Below are positions 21,280 through 31,352 of a DNA stretch of 64,000 nt, one piece after another. The translations under genes and the position numbers were made by a program. The notes under the pieces were generated by a model that worked only from the letters and a program-made list of their open reading frames with translations, did not search any database and had not been told where the DNA came from. The stretch is from Flaccisagitta enflata (taxonomy: Eukaryota; Chaetognatha; Sagittoidea; Aphragmophora), in contig OZ231127.1 of the NCBI GenBank assembly GCA_965153355.1, positions 11,656,001 through 11,720,000 on the forward strand, given 5' to 3'. How positions within the stretch are numbered: position 1 is the stretch's first letter; each line of letters opens with the position of its first letter.

Positions 21280-21510
21280 CTGGCGTAGTGAGGACGGTGG
21301 CGTAGCGAGGACCGTGGCGTAGTGAGAACCGAGACGTAGCGAGAACCGTGACGTGGCGAGGACCGTGGCGTAGCGAGGACCCTGGCGTAGCGAGGAACGT
21401 GGCGTAGCAAGGACCGTGATGTAGCGAGGACCGTGACGTAGCGAGGACCGTGACGTAGCGAGGACCGTGACGTAGCGAGGACCGTGACGTATTGAGGACC
21501 GTGACGGAAG
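21280..21510. repeat. 17-bp minisatellite GTAGCGAGGACCGTGAC
   Basis: About 13 copies with few substitutions. As 17 is not a multiple of three, all frames repeat the same words, which produces the three overlapping Arg/His/Val-rich open frames on minus. 21520-21960 holds nothing else. Confidence 0.9.
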
Positions 21511-21964
21511 GAGGATCGTGTCGTGAGAGTATATGGCGTCGAGGATTCGAATCAAGGGAGACGTTATGACACAACGTTATGAGAGAGGGAATGAGACGAC
21601 GAAAAACGATGGATGGGGAATAAAACAGTTTTTTTTTCCGTATGTATAAATGGGGAGGGAAAGGCGGGGAAAAAACGAACCGAAAATGACAATGTTAATG
21701 ACACAGCGATCAATGACAAGATACGGCGTTGGCGATATGGATTAAAATGACGTTCTGTGGACAAAAAGAATTGAAAAGGAATACAGTACCCGACATATTT
21801 CATTTATTAAAAATAAGACTTTACTAGTTTGCATTGCGCAATTTGGTTGGCATAACATTAACAGGTCAAATCAGCGAGTTAGATGTACCAGATAATACTC
21901 TGAGAATCGGCAGGTCAAGATAGAGACAAGGGAAGCATATAAAAAGATCAATTGTCTTAGTTTC

Positions 21965-22015
21965 TTTATGAGAGGGTCCGTCCGTCCGTCCATCCGTCCA
22001 TCGGTTTGTCAGTTA
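21965..22015 (+). mobile_element. HHR fragment (AGAGGGTCCGTCC run)
   Basis: TTTATGAGAGGGTCCGTCCG and further GTCC units, without hairpin or tail. Confidence 0.45.
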
Positions 22016-22059
22016 CGACGGAATCGCGGGGAATCAGCTCTAGTCGCCCGATCGGTGAC

Positions 22060-24434
22060 TCATGGTAGATGATCATTGTTCATTTTCCCCTTCATTGTCA
22101 TCTTGCCCTTTTGAAGCTTTTGTTCTGCAACCGTTCCCTGTCAGTTAAAGTCTTTCATTGTTGTTCATTTTCCACTTCATTGTCATCTTGCCCCCTTGAA
22201 GCTTCTGTTCTGTGACCGTTTCCTCTTAATCGATGTCTATTTTTGTTGTTCATCTTCCACTTCATGGTTATCTTGCCCCCTTGAAGCTTCTGTTCTGTTC
22301 CGTTTCCTCTTAGTCTTAATCGATGTCTATCAATGTTGTTCATCTTCCACTTCATGGTCATCTTGCCCCCTTGAAGCTTCTGTTCCGCGACCGTTGTCTC
22401 TAAATCAAAGTCTTTCATTGTTGTTCATTTTCCACTTTATTGTCATTTTGCCCCTTGGATTTCCTGTTCTGCAACTGTTCCCTGTTAGTTAAAGTCTATC
22501 ATTGTTGTTCATCTTCCACTTCATGGTCATCTTGCCCCTTGAAGCTTCTGTTCCGCAACAGTTTTCTCTAAATCAAAGTCTATCAGTGTTGTTTATCTTC
22601 CACTTCATTGTCATTTTGCCCCCTTGTAGCTTCTGTTCTGCGACCATTCCCTGTAAGTTAAAGTATTTCATCATTGTTCATTTTCCCTTTCATTGTCATC
22701 TTGCCCCCTTGGAGCTTCTGTTCTGCGACCGTTTTCTTTAAATCAAAGTCTATCATTGTTGTTCATCTTCCACTTCATTGTCATCTTGCCCCCTTGGAGT
22801 TTCTGTTCAGCGACCGTTCTGTCCTAATCAAAGTCTATCATTGTTGTTCATCTTCCACTTCATTGTCATCTTGCCCCCTTGGAGCTTCTGTTCCGCGACC
22901 GTTTTCTCTAAATCAAAGTCTATCAGTGTTGTTTATCTTCCACTTCATTGTCATCTTGCCCCCTTGAAGTTTCTGTTCTGCGACCGTTTTCTCTAAATCA
23001 GAGTCTATCAGTGTTGTTTATCTTCCACTTCATTGTCATCTTGCCCCCTTGGAGTTTCTGTTCTGCGACCGTTTTCTCTAAATCAGAGTCTATCATTGTT
23101 GTTCATCTTCCACTTCATTGTCATCTTGCCCCCTTGGAGTTTCTGTTCCGCGACCGTTCCCTCTCAGTTAAAGTCTATCATTGTTGTTCATCTTCCACTT
23201 CATTGTCATCTTGCCCCCTTGGAGCTTCTGTTCTGCGACCGTTTTCTCTAAATCAAAGTCTATCAGTGTTGTTCATCTTCCACTTCATTGTCATCTTGCC
23301 CCCTTGGAGTTTCTGTTCTGCGACCGTTTTCTCTAAATCAAAGTCTATCAGTGTTGGTCATCTTCCACTTCATTGTCCTCTTGCCCCCTTGGAGTTTCTG
23401 TTCCGCGACCGTTTTGTCTAAATCAAAGTCTATCATTGTTGTTCATCTTCCACTTCATTGTCATCTTGCCCCCGTGGAGTTTCTGTTCCGCGACCGTTTT
23501 GTCCTAATCAAAGTCTATCATTGTTGTTCATCTTCCACTTCATTGTCATCTTGCCCCCTTGGAGCTTCTGTTCTACGACCGTTCCCTCTAAATCAAAGTC
23601 TATCATTGTTGTTCATCTTCCACTTCATTGTCATCTTGCCCCCTAGGAGTTTCTGTTCCATGACCGTTTTGTCTAAATCAAAGTCTATCATTGTTGTTCA
23701 TCTTCCACTTCATTGTCATCTTGCCCCCTTGGAGTTTCTGTTCAGCGACCGTTTTGTCTAAATCAAAGTCTATCAGTGTTGTTCATCTTCCACTTCATTG
23801 TCATCTTTCCCCCTTGAAGCTTTTGTTCTGCAACCGTTCCCTCTCAGTTAAAGTCTATCATTGTTGTTCATCTTCCATTTCATTGTCATCTTTCCCCCTT
23901 GAAGCTTTTGTTCTGCAACCGTTCCCTCTCAGTTAAAGTCTATCATTGTTGTTCATCTTCCACTTAATTGTCATCTTTCCCCCTTGGAGCTTTTGTTCTG
24001 CGACCGTTTTCTCTAAATCAGAGTCTATCAGTGTTGTTTATCTTCCACTTCATTGTCATCTTGCCCCCTTGGAGTTTCTGTTCTGCGACCGTTTTCTCTA
24101 AATCAGAGTCTATCAGTGTTGTTCATCTTCCACTTCATTGTCATCTTGCCCCCTTGGAGTTTCTGTTCTGCGACCGTTTCCCCCTTCAATCAAAGTCTAT
24201 TGTTACTCATCTTCCACTTCATTGTCATCTTGCCCCCTTGGAGTTTCTGTTCCGCGACCGTTTTGTCTAAATCAAAGTCTATCAGTGTTGTTCATCTTCC
24301 ACTTCATGGTCATCTTGCCCCCTTGAAGCTTTTGTTCTGCAGCCATTCCCTCTCAGTCAAAGTCTATCATTGTTGTTCATCTTCCACTTCATTGTCATCT
24401 TGCCCCCTTGGAGTTTCTGTTCCGCGACCGTTTT
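22060..24434. repeat. 85-bp minisatellite, ~28 copies, derived from the DRC2 terminal exon
   Basis: The unit (plus strand) is AAAGTCTATCATTGTTGTTC, ATCTTCCACTTCATTGTCAT, CTTGCCCCCTTGGAGTTTCT, GTTCCGCGACCGTTTTGTCT, AAATC. Copies differ by a few bases. Variants with CTCTCAGTTAAAG alternate with CTCTAAATCAAAG in the last 15 bases, in a mosaic order. The rightmost unit (24357-24434) is the last coding segment of the DRC2-like gene on minus; the others lie downstream of its stop. The many 60-157 aa frames on plus are frame-shifting readings of the same unit. Confidence 0.95.
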
Positions 24435-25527
24435 GGCTCCGACTGCGATGCCTTTCAAGTATTCGTTGACCATCGCTTTCAAAGCCGAGTTTTCCGCTTC
24501 CGCTTCCGACTTTTCAGCCGCCAAACCGGCAACTTCCAAATCAACCTGTTGAGAACATAGACTATCATAGAGTATTGCAAAAAAAATCACCGGTGGAAAA
24601 TTGGAAGCGTGCCTCTTGTCTTGAATAAGTGAGTGAATAAAGAAAAAACGTATGAATAAATGAAAGAATGAATAAATAATATAAATAGATGCATGAATCA
24701 ATCAATCAATCAGTGAAGGAGAATGTCACTAGGGCATTTGGGCAGGAAAAGTGAGCTCAAAACGCTCAAAAACGATGAAAAAGTAAAATGGGACCAACCG
24801 ATGGACGGACGGAAGGAGGGATAGAGCGGTGTGTAGAGTCGCGTAGCACGCGACTAAAAAAGGTGGAAAAAAAGGTCCTCAGTGAAAAACGAGGTCGCTA
24901 GACCAACGTCGCGTGCATCGGCACTTTCAAAAAAAAAAAGTCGGACACACAGACTGACAAACTTTTTTTTTCAAAAAAGACATTTGAACTAGCTGTATAC
25001 TCTCAAAAGTTTCTTCCCTCACCTTCAGAAACATAAAAACCGCGATAAAAAGCCTTCAAAACAACTTTGTGGTGGACATGGACGGATGGACTGACGGACC
25101 AACGGTCCAACCTGAAAGTGGCTTATCGAGTCACTTGCACGCAAGTAAAAATGTACCTTCGCCACCCGACGCCAAAATAGATTCATTTCGTGAAGGAAGT
25201 GATCCGCCAAACGATTCACCGCGCAAGAAGAACCGGCCATCGAATCCAGAACATCTCTTTCACCACCGCCGCCAATTCCTCCTCCTCCTCCTCTTCCTTT
25301 GGCCGTCGACGCCTCGTCGATGGCGTCGCTGATAGCTTCCAACTCGACTGTGGAGAGGCTCGTCGGCGGCCACGGAAGCACCTTCTCCTCCTGAGTCTCC
25401 AATTTGCGGCAGAATTCCGCCAACAGCAACAAATCTTCTCCGCGCTTCTTTTGCTGTTTCAATTCTTCGATTGATTGATTCGATTCCACGACCATTTTTC
25501 GCGTGACGCGAGCGTGACTTTTCCGGA
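24357..25527 (-). CDS. DRC2: DRC2/CCDC65-like dynein regulatory complex subunit, last two exons
   Basis: DRC2 (CCDC65, FAP250) is a coiled-coil subunit of the nexin-dynein regulatory complex of motile cilia. Two minus-strand exons are visible: 25527-25157 (acceptor AATAG|TCC, donor GCGAAG|GTACAT) and 24545-24357 (acceptor CTCAACAG|GTTGAT), joined in phase 0 over a 611-bp intron. The first encodes ESNQSIEELKQQKKRGEDLL and LAEFCRKLETQEEKVLPW, the family's hallmark, then a Gly-rich stretch and NLFWRRVAK. The second gives VDLEVAGLAAEKSEAEAENS and ALKAMVNEYLKGIAV, matching the conserved FWxRxNKV...L...YLDGISV end of DRC2. The last residues (VAEQKLQGGKMTMKWKMNN) come from the 85-bp minisatellite unit and are not typical of the family. 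Upstream exons must lie at higher coordinates but were not found. The intron carries two HHR copies, one starting 6 bases after the splice donor. Confidence 0.8.
24728..24861 (-). mobile_element. HHR copy in the DRC2 intron
   Basis: On minus: TTTTTAGTCGCGTGCTACGC, GACTCTACACACCGCTCTAT, GTCC units, TTTTACTTTTTCATCG and a CTGCCCAAATG box. The tail is missing. Confidence 0.65.
25066..25151 (-). mobile_element. HHR head at the DRC2 splice donor, ACTTGC stem type
   Basis: On minus TTTTTACTTGCGTGCAAGTG (stem ACTTGC/GCAAGT), ACTCGATAAGCC, GGTTGGACCGTTGGTCCGTC. It begins at the sixth base of the intron (donor GT at 25156-25155). Confidence 0.65.
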
Positions 25528-25679
25528 CTATTTTTTTTTGTTGTTGTGTAGCAATTTTTTGAGGTCTTTTCCATTTCATGGTGGATATATAATTATATTT
25601 CGCGGTTGGGGTTACCACGATGCGTCTTAGATTTTGGGTCATATTATTTATTTGAAAAAAACGAACACAGGGCAACAGT

Positions 25680-26600
25680 AGCGGACTTGCGGACAGTTGG
25701 GCAGGGGCAGTCCTACAAGTACAAACGAGCCCTACTCAAAGGCAAAAGTAGCGGAAAGGGCAAATGAAATGGAACTTTTTTATCGGTCCCAAATTGGCAC
25801 TATAGCCAAAGCCATACCCTCTTGCAATCATTGATCATTTATTTTTCTTTATTTTCTGTTTTATCAAAACAAATCAAATATATATAACTATAAAATATAG
25901 TAAATGAGATAATTACAAAGAATTTGATTAACAAAATATGAGTAAAAAACATTAAATATAAATGAAAAAGATGAAAAAAGTGACAACAGAATTATTAAAA
26001 GTATGGTACTTTAAAAAGAAAAAAAATTTGTAAAAAATATTGAATCAAATATCAAAATGAAAAATAAAAAACAAAAAACAAACGGAAAATAAAATATCAA
26101 AAATAAAAAGTGAAAATAAAAAAAGTGAAAAGTGTATAATGAATAGTGAAAAATGTAGTGTAAAGTGAAAAGTGAAAAATAGAAAATAAAAAATAAAAAA
26201 TGAAAAATGAAAAATGAAAAATGAAAAATGAAAAATGAAAAATGAAAAATGAAAAATGAAAAATGGAAAGTGAAAAGCAACTCATGAAATATGAAAACTG
26301 ATGAAAATAACAAAAATAAATAAAAAAAAAGAATGAAAATAAGTTTTTGATGCTAGTAAAAAGATTTTAAAAATTTTCATCAAATTATCAAAATGATCAC
26401 CGAAAATCCACTATGATATCCCTAAATCTTACTACTTCCTCAATTAGAGCATCCTAGATGGAACAAACTGATTAAAACCAGAGTTTTCTAACAATAAAAT
26501 GGACAATCGACCTTTTCTCTATCCAACAATACCCATATCAATTATGTTCTAGAAAAGATGTGCAGGCGACAGGTGTTTTTTTGATAGGTGTAGCTACGAG
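25680..26600. other. No gene recognised; AT-rich with (AAATG)n
   Basis: Contains an HHR-like GTTGGGCAGGGGCAG fragment near 25697 and an AAAATG pentamer array at about 26190-26265. Otherwise AT-rich. DRC2 upstream exons were sought on minus without success. Confidence 0.5.
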
Positions 26601-26800
26601 TTTGTGACTCTTCGGCCCTTCGCTCCTGGTAACTTGGCTGCCGCTTTCACGCGGCGTCGCAGCTGCGGCCAGCGGCTGCTGCTGTGCGCTTACGCAGTCT
26701 CGCTTCAGCTGACCAGTCCTGGTTCTTCGCCAGTAAACAGTGAGCAATTAAAACACGCGCGGCGCTCATCTGGACACAATTACGTTCTACGAATCACGAA
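26600..26800. other. CpG-rich island-like block of unknown nature
   Basis: A short GC-rich segment (CACGCGGCGTCGCAGCTGCG, CTGCTGCTGTGCGCTTACGC) in AT-rich surroundings. Short frames on both strands give no recognisable protein. Confidence 0.3.
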
Positions 26801-26952
26801 TTTTAAATAACAAGCACTTAAATTAACAAGTTAAGCATTCATTTTACGTCTTACATGCCCTCAATTTCGTGGAAGTAGTTCGATGTTTCATGTAATGTAT
26901 TGAGTATCTAGAATTCATTAATTAGATTATGTGAGTCACACTTAACTTCACT

Positions 26953-27451
26953 TACACTTATTTTTCTTATAAGAACCAAGATTATAAGAACGTTAGGCTT
27001 CAAAACATTAAAAGTTAAAGAACATGCTAAGAACATTGGAAGGCTTCATTTTTTTCAAAATTTAAGAACATTAGGCTTAAGATCTTAAAAATTTAAGAAC
27101 ATTTTTTTCTGTGCTTTTCTTAATCAATTGTACCTTGTCAATGGATAGACTGTGTTTCTTTTATATTGAGCAAATCATGTCTCATTTTAAATAGCATATA
27201 TTTTTCTACTTTCATTGATCTTAAAACACTTAAAACATTTAAATCTGCTAGTTTGTTGTTACATTGATATTTTCCTTTATTTTCTCCTTTATGACAAACT
27301 TAAAACTAATTAAGAACGTTCTTAATTGAAGGTTAAAAATGCGTTTAAATTAAGAACAATTTAAGAATGTTCAAGCCTTAAAACTGCTCAAAATTTAAGA
27401 ACATTGAAGGCTTGCTCAAAAAATGACGTTCTTATAAAAAAAAAAAAGTGT
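26953..27451. mobile_element. MITE of the TA-CACTTTT...ATAAG family, AAGAAC subfamily
   Basis: Left end TA-CACTTATTTTTCTTATAA followed by GAACC, right end complementary to TACACTTTTTTTTTTTATAA followed by GAACG. The word AAGAAC recurs about ten times inside, near both ends. Same plan as 5438-6144 and 34000-34432. Confidence 0.75.
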
Positions 27452-27737
27452 ACTCTTCGTAGTTCTACAAAACTGTATTTATTTCACAATAATTCATTCT
27501 GTCAGAACAAACATCGTTTTTCCCTTAGTGGTATCATATCATTATACCTTTTTTAAAGTTTTTTAACTTGCTTTCTTACTTTCTAAGGTGTATGAATTAA
27601 CTGTCGCAATAAGGCTCAGTTCCACTTATTTCAAATATTAAGAACCAAGTTTATTATCACTGTAAACTGATATTTCATCACTTAAACTCACTTAAACTCA
27701 TATTTCATGTAAATATATAATCATATAATTATACAAT

Positions 27738-28038
27738 CTTTAATATATATATATGGTTAAGATATATATATATACAGTACGTTTAGTTCAAAGACGGCTT
27801 TTTTGGAGGCTCCCCTCACGGTCACATCTTTGCACAAACTCGCACAATCTATTTATTTTCTTAAAGCTTACACTTGACTTTGTTGCCTGAAAAAATTTCA
27901 GCTCATTCGGAGCACGTTAACCTTAAGAAAAAGAAATTCGAGAGTTTCCCCTGGGTTTGAACTCGCAGCCTGACAAATAAGTTACTTGTTCTCACGAAAA
28001 GTGAAGTTCGGCGCGTTAACCACTTGACCAAACCGCGA
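27738..28038 (-). mobile_element. tRNA-derived SINE, minus copy
   Basis: On minus: CGCGGTTTGGTCAAGTGGTT (A box TGGTCAAGTGG, 28030-28020), then GCGAGTTCAAACCCAGGGG (B box at 27963-27953), a 3' body with AAATTTTTTCAGGCAACAAA and GGGGAGCCTCCAAAAAAGCC, and a TATATA-GGTTAAG tail. The plus copy at 33650 matches along the whole body. A-to-B spacing is about 67 bases, longer than in a tRNA, as if an insertion sits in the anticodon region. Confidence 0.8.
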
Positions 28039-28068
28039 GTATGCTTGGCCCTGGATTTTCTTTTCTTA

Positions 28069-28296
28069 CTATCCAAACTGATTGAATCGAACGAGCGCCA
28101 CCGGGTTTTCCAAAACAAACATTTCGAAAGCGATCATTCGAAATCGAGCGGTGTGGAAACCTTTCGTCTTTGAAAGCTTGCCAAATCTGCTACAATAACG
28201 ATAGAAACGTGCGGTTTTCACCATTGCAAAGCTCTTGATAAGCTCTTTATGTTGATGATGAATATTCATCATATCCTTTAAAAAAAAAATACGCAA
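28069..28296 (-). other. Open frame of uncertain status
   Basis: On minus AAAG|GATATGATGAATATTC could be an acceptor followed by DMMNIHHQHKELIKSFAMVK and TARFYRYCSRFGKLSK. No family was recognised, and the SINE follows. It may be an exon or chance. Confidence 0.2.
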
Positions 28297-28361
28297 TTAA
28301 CTTTACATCGAGCCAATTTGGTTATAGAATAAGGAAAAACATTTCCACGGAAGCTTTTACA

Positions 28362-28450
28362 AATGTGTGTGTGCGTGTGCATGTGCGTGTGTGCGTGCGT
28401 GTGCGTGTGTGTGCGTGTGCGTGTGCATGCGTATGCGTATGTGTGCAGGC
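28362..28450. repeat. (GT)n microsatellite
   Basis: GTGTGC/GTGCGT units over about 90 bases. Confidence 0.85.
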
Positions 28451-28469
28451 GTTTTAATTTAAACAAAGA

Positions 28470-28526
28470 AACAAACAGACGGACCAACGGACAAAGCCTC
28501 TTATAAAGTCACTAGTTCGCGATTAA
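28470..28526 (-). mobile_element. HHR head fragment
   Basis: On minus TTTTAATCGCGAACTAGTGA, CTTTATAAGAGGCTTTGTCC, GTTGGTCCGTCTG. The stem has decayed. Confidence 0.55.
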
Positions 28527-28557
28527 AAGGAAAAAGGGTAAAACGCAGAACAAAAGA

Positions 28558-29038
28558 ACAAAGCCGGATACACGTGCCAAGACGGCGCGCCGGGCGTTAT
28601 TAATTCTTAGACCCAGGGGCGTAGGGCAGTTAAATTTTTTACTACTGCCACCCAAAATTGGTGTCCCGACAAGTTATGTGTCCCAACAGAAGCTTAACTA
28701 GTGGTTTTTGCTCAAAACCGAAGAAAACAGTGATTCTTTCCATATTACATTCAGTAATACACTATATTTTGTTGATTAGTAAATAAATTGTTTTCAATTA
28801 TCAATATTTCATAATAGTTTCTATATGGACATAAACTTGTGATATAGAAGATTCATTCTTTCATAAACTATGGTATTCATTTTCTTTTTTTTTAATCATT
28901 TTTTTTTCTCTCTTTTTCTTCTTTCTTCTTTGCTTTTCTGCTTTTTTTTATCTTTTTTCTCAACTTTTTTAGTTTTACATTTTGCCTCAATCTCAGTGTC
29001 TCTTTTTCTTTGTCTCTCTGTCTCTCTGTCTGTTGCTG

Positions 29039-29083
<45 letters not shown>

Positions 29084-29556
29084 ATTTCTTTCTTTATTTT
29101 TTTTTCCTCTTCATTATTTATCTTTTTTTAACAAATTTGGTGTCCCGACAGCTTTGGTGTCCCGACAAAAAGTACTGCCACGGCAGTAGTGGCAGTACCT
29201 TCTCCTACGCCCCTGATCAGACCTATTCCTAGCTCCATGAGACCCATTCCCAGCACTATCAGACCTATCCCGACCTCTGTCAGACCTATCCTCAGCTTTA
29301 TCAGACCTACTCCTATCCCTATCAGACCTATCACCAGCTCTATCAGACCTATCCCCAGCTCTACTAGACCTAACCGTAGCTGATTATTTTAGTGAATGAA
29401 ATGACGAGTAACATCAATGATGAACGAAAAGAGTTTTCAATTTCAAACATTTTCAGCGATTTTTCATTCGAGCGTGACAGACGGACGGACGGACGGAAGG
29501 ACGGACGGACAGAGCCTCTTATAGAGGTGCTATGGCGCACCTAAAAAGCGATAGGA
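28558..29556 (-). mobile_element. HHR composite, GGTGC stem type, interrupted by a hAT-like MITE
   Basis: Begins CAAAGCCGGATACACGTGCC, CGCCGGGCGTTATTAATTC, continues after the MITE with seven GACCTATCCCCAGCTCTATC-type units (29216-29375), TAGTGAATGAAATGACGAG, and ends on minus with TTTTTAGGTGC-GCCATA-GCACCTC and TATAAGAGGCTCTGTCCGTC. Same order as 11221-12665. Confidence 0.7.
28614..29215. mobile_element. hAT-like MITE, 602 bp, TIR CAGGGGCGTAGG
   Basis: Exact 12-base ends CAGGGGCGTAGG / CCTACGCCCCTG. Flanking octamers CTTAGACC (left) and ATCAGACC (right) match at six of eight positions, fitting an old 8-bp hAT target duplication. Internally TGTCCCGACA recurs at both ends and the centre holds pyrimidine-rich sequence with a (CT)n tract (29041-29080). 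No transposase. Confidence 0.75.
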
Positions 29557-29864
29557 TGAAAGAATGAGGAAACAGGAACACCTTTAGAGAGGAAGGAAGG
29601 AAAGAACAAAGGAAGGAAATCGAGGAAAGAAACAAAGCAACACGTTACCCGGGCTACACTATCGTTGTAGACAGGTGGAACTGGATGGGGGAGGTAGTGA
29701 CTATAATGCTAGTTTCACACTTTAAAGCTCGTGTTATGAACCCACATACCCATGGAGAGATGGACGAAGCCGCGTGAAGAGATTAAACAAAATGCGCGGT
29801 GGACAAGTGAAGGGATGCAAAAAACGTTTTTGTCTTTACTCTTTAGGCTTGGGCAAGTATACAC

Positions 29865-30016
29865 AAAACGGATACACGGCAAGACAGTCGCGGATGGATG
29901 GGCAGGGGCGAAATGCAAAAATTGCACGCAATTCAAAAATATGTGACCTACTGACCTACCGAGTCCTACCAACCAACACAGCAAGGTGTAGAGTCGCATG
30001 TCCGCGACTAAAAATT
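29865..30016 (-). mobile_element. HHR copy, short, tail B, minus
   Basis: On minus TTTTTAGTCGCGGACATGCG, ACTCTACACCTTGCTGTGTT, one CTGCCCA box, GCGACTGTCTTGCCGTGTAT, CCGTTTTGT. About 150 bp. 30020-30640 holds nothing recognisable. Confidence 0.7.
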
Positions 30017-30639
30017 GTAAGGATACAAAGCCTAGTAAGTGTTACCGACCAACAGACCGACAGACTGGTTTGCTCAATGGTCGCATAAACGTTATCAATC
30101 AAAAGATTTTTCCCCTCATTTTTCATGAACGCCTCCCCCTCGCTTTCTTACCCCTGTATACATCGTTTTTTAGTCTCTATAACTCTCCAATAAAGGCGAC
30201 TATCGCCGACTGGAAAAAAATTGTAAACCTGTTTTATTTTTCTGTCCATTTTTTTTCTTATTTCCTACTTTTATTTTTTTCAATTCAAACTAGCAAGAAC
30301 TGCAACATTGCTTTTCATGCAGGCAAGCTCAGTTAAGAATTACAACTCACATATTTTCATTAGTTTTTGATCAGTTTTTAGTAAATTTTGACAAAATATT
30401 CAGTCATTCTGGCAGGCTTGCTGCTTTCTCAAACTATCAAAATAATAAACAATAGGTTGCTGGCGGAGACCAAAAAGGTCTCATAATAATTACAGATCTT
30501 ATGTCTCCACTTAGATCTGACCTTCAGTGACACAGATGTCCTAAATTCAAAAAAATATAAAAAAAGAAACCCCGATTTCTCCTGTATTTCAAAAAGTCAA
30601 AATACATAATTCGACTTTTTTTCAAAAACCCGCTGTCTC

Positions 30640-30858
30640 TTGGTTGGTGGGACAGTTTCTCCGTCGGTCGGTTGGCCAGTTTTTCACATTACTGCTCTTG
30701 CCCAAGTGCTTTATTCGTTCATATAACTGCCCCTGCCCAACCGCATGCGATTTGGGTAGCCATGTATCTCGCCTCAGACAGGAACCCACAGACTCCAGGA
30801 CCCATGGACTCACTGACGCCAGAAGGATTGGACGGTTGGACGCGACAAAGCGACTAAA
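30640..30858 (+). mobile_element. Degraded HHR, tail B, followed by a minus head
   Basis: CCGTCGGTCGGTTGGCCAGT, CATTACTGCTCTTGCCCAAG, TGCCCCTGCCCAACCGCATG, GATTTGGGTAGCCATGTATC. Further on, GGACGCGACAAAGCGACTAA is a minus head that meets the next plus head at 30859 head-to-head. Confidence 0.5.
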
Positions 30859-31022
30859 TTTTTAGTCGCGGACACGCGACTCTACACCTTGCCGTGTCGG
30901 TCGGTAGGTCGGTCCGTCCGTCCATCCGTTGGTCCGTCACATTTTTGAATTTTGAGCGCTTTTCGCTTTACTGCTCCTGCCAAACCGTCCGCGACTGGAT
31001 TGCCGTGTATCCGACCTTGTTT
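30859..31022 (+). mobile_element. HHR copy, full-length reference for tail B
   Basis: 164 bp: TTTTTAG, stem AGTCGCG-GACA-CGCGACT, CTACACCTTGCCGTGTCGG, GGTC/GTCC units, TTTTGAGCGCTTTTCGCTTT, ACTGCTCCTGCCAAACCGTC, CGCGACTGGATTGCCGTGTA, TCCGACCTTGTT. Confidence 0.8.
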
Positions 31023-31073
31023 CTTGAAAATGAAAAATGCGAGAGAAAAAAATATAAGAAATAAAAGAAAAAC

Positions 31074-31352
31074 CTTATTGTCCTTAACATAACCCCTACC
31101 GTCACCATCACTTTCTCCTCCTCCACTCAGCGGGGCTTTCCGGGCCACCCAGTCTCCGTCATCCCAACCAGCCGACATACCAACGGACACAGCCTCCAAT
31201 ATAGTTTCTACGTACATAGTCATAGGCGCACTTTTGTTTCTGTAAGCGCGAATATTTACCGGGTCTTCCCGATTTGCGAAACTGAGTTCCCTCTTTTTAA
31301 ATGTTACATCTGTTTGGCTCGCCGAATTTGGCCAATACCACGCGAATGAAAA
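31074..31352 (-). CDS. Probable exon of an unidentified protein
   Basis: An open minus-strand segment without stops, from about WYWPNSASQTDVTFKKREL through SFANREDPVNIRAYRNKSAP, MTMYVETILEAVSVGMSAGW, DDGDWVARKAPLSGGGESDG to VKDNK, ending at a GT (AATAAG|GTTTTTC, 31073-31072). The mix of residues, with few low-complexity stretches until the Gly-rich end, looks like a real folded protein. I could not find a convincing acceptor at the upper end, where a T-run begins. The family is unknown to me. HHR 30859 begins 52 bases downstream. Confidence 0.45.

Noticed and set aside
21219-21574. Three overlapping Arg/His/Val-rich proteins
   Set aside because: A 17-bp minisatellite read in all frames.
22060-24434. 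CRISPR-like array, or a tandem-repeat protein on plus
   Set aside because: The units are contiguous with no unique spacers, the period (85) is not a multiple of three, and the context is a eukaryotic gene end.
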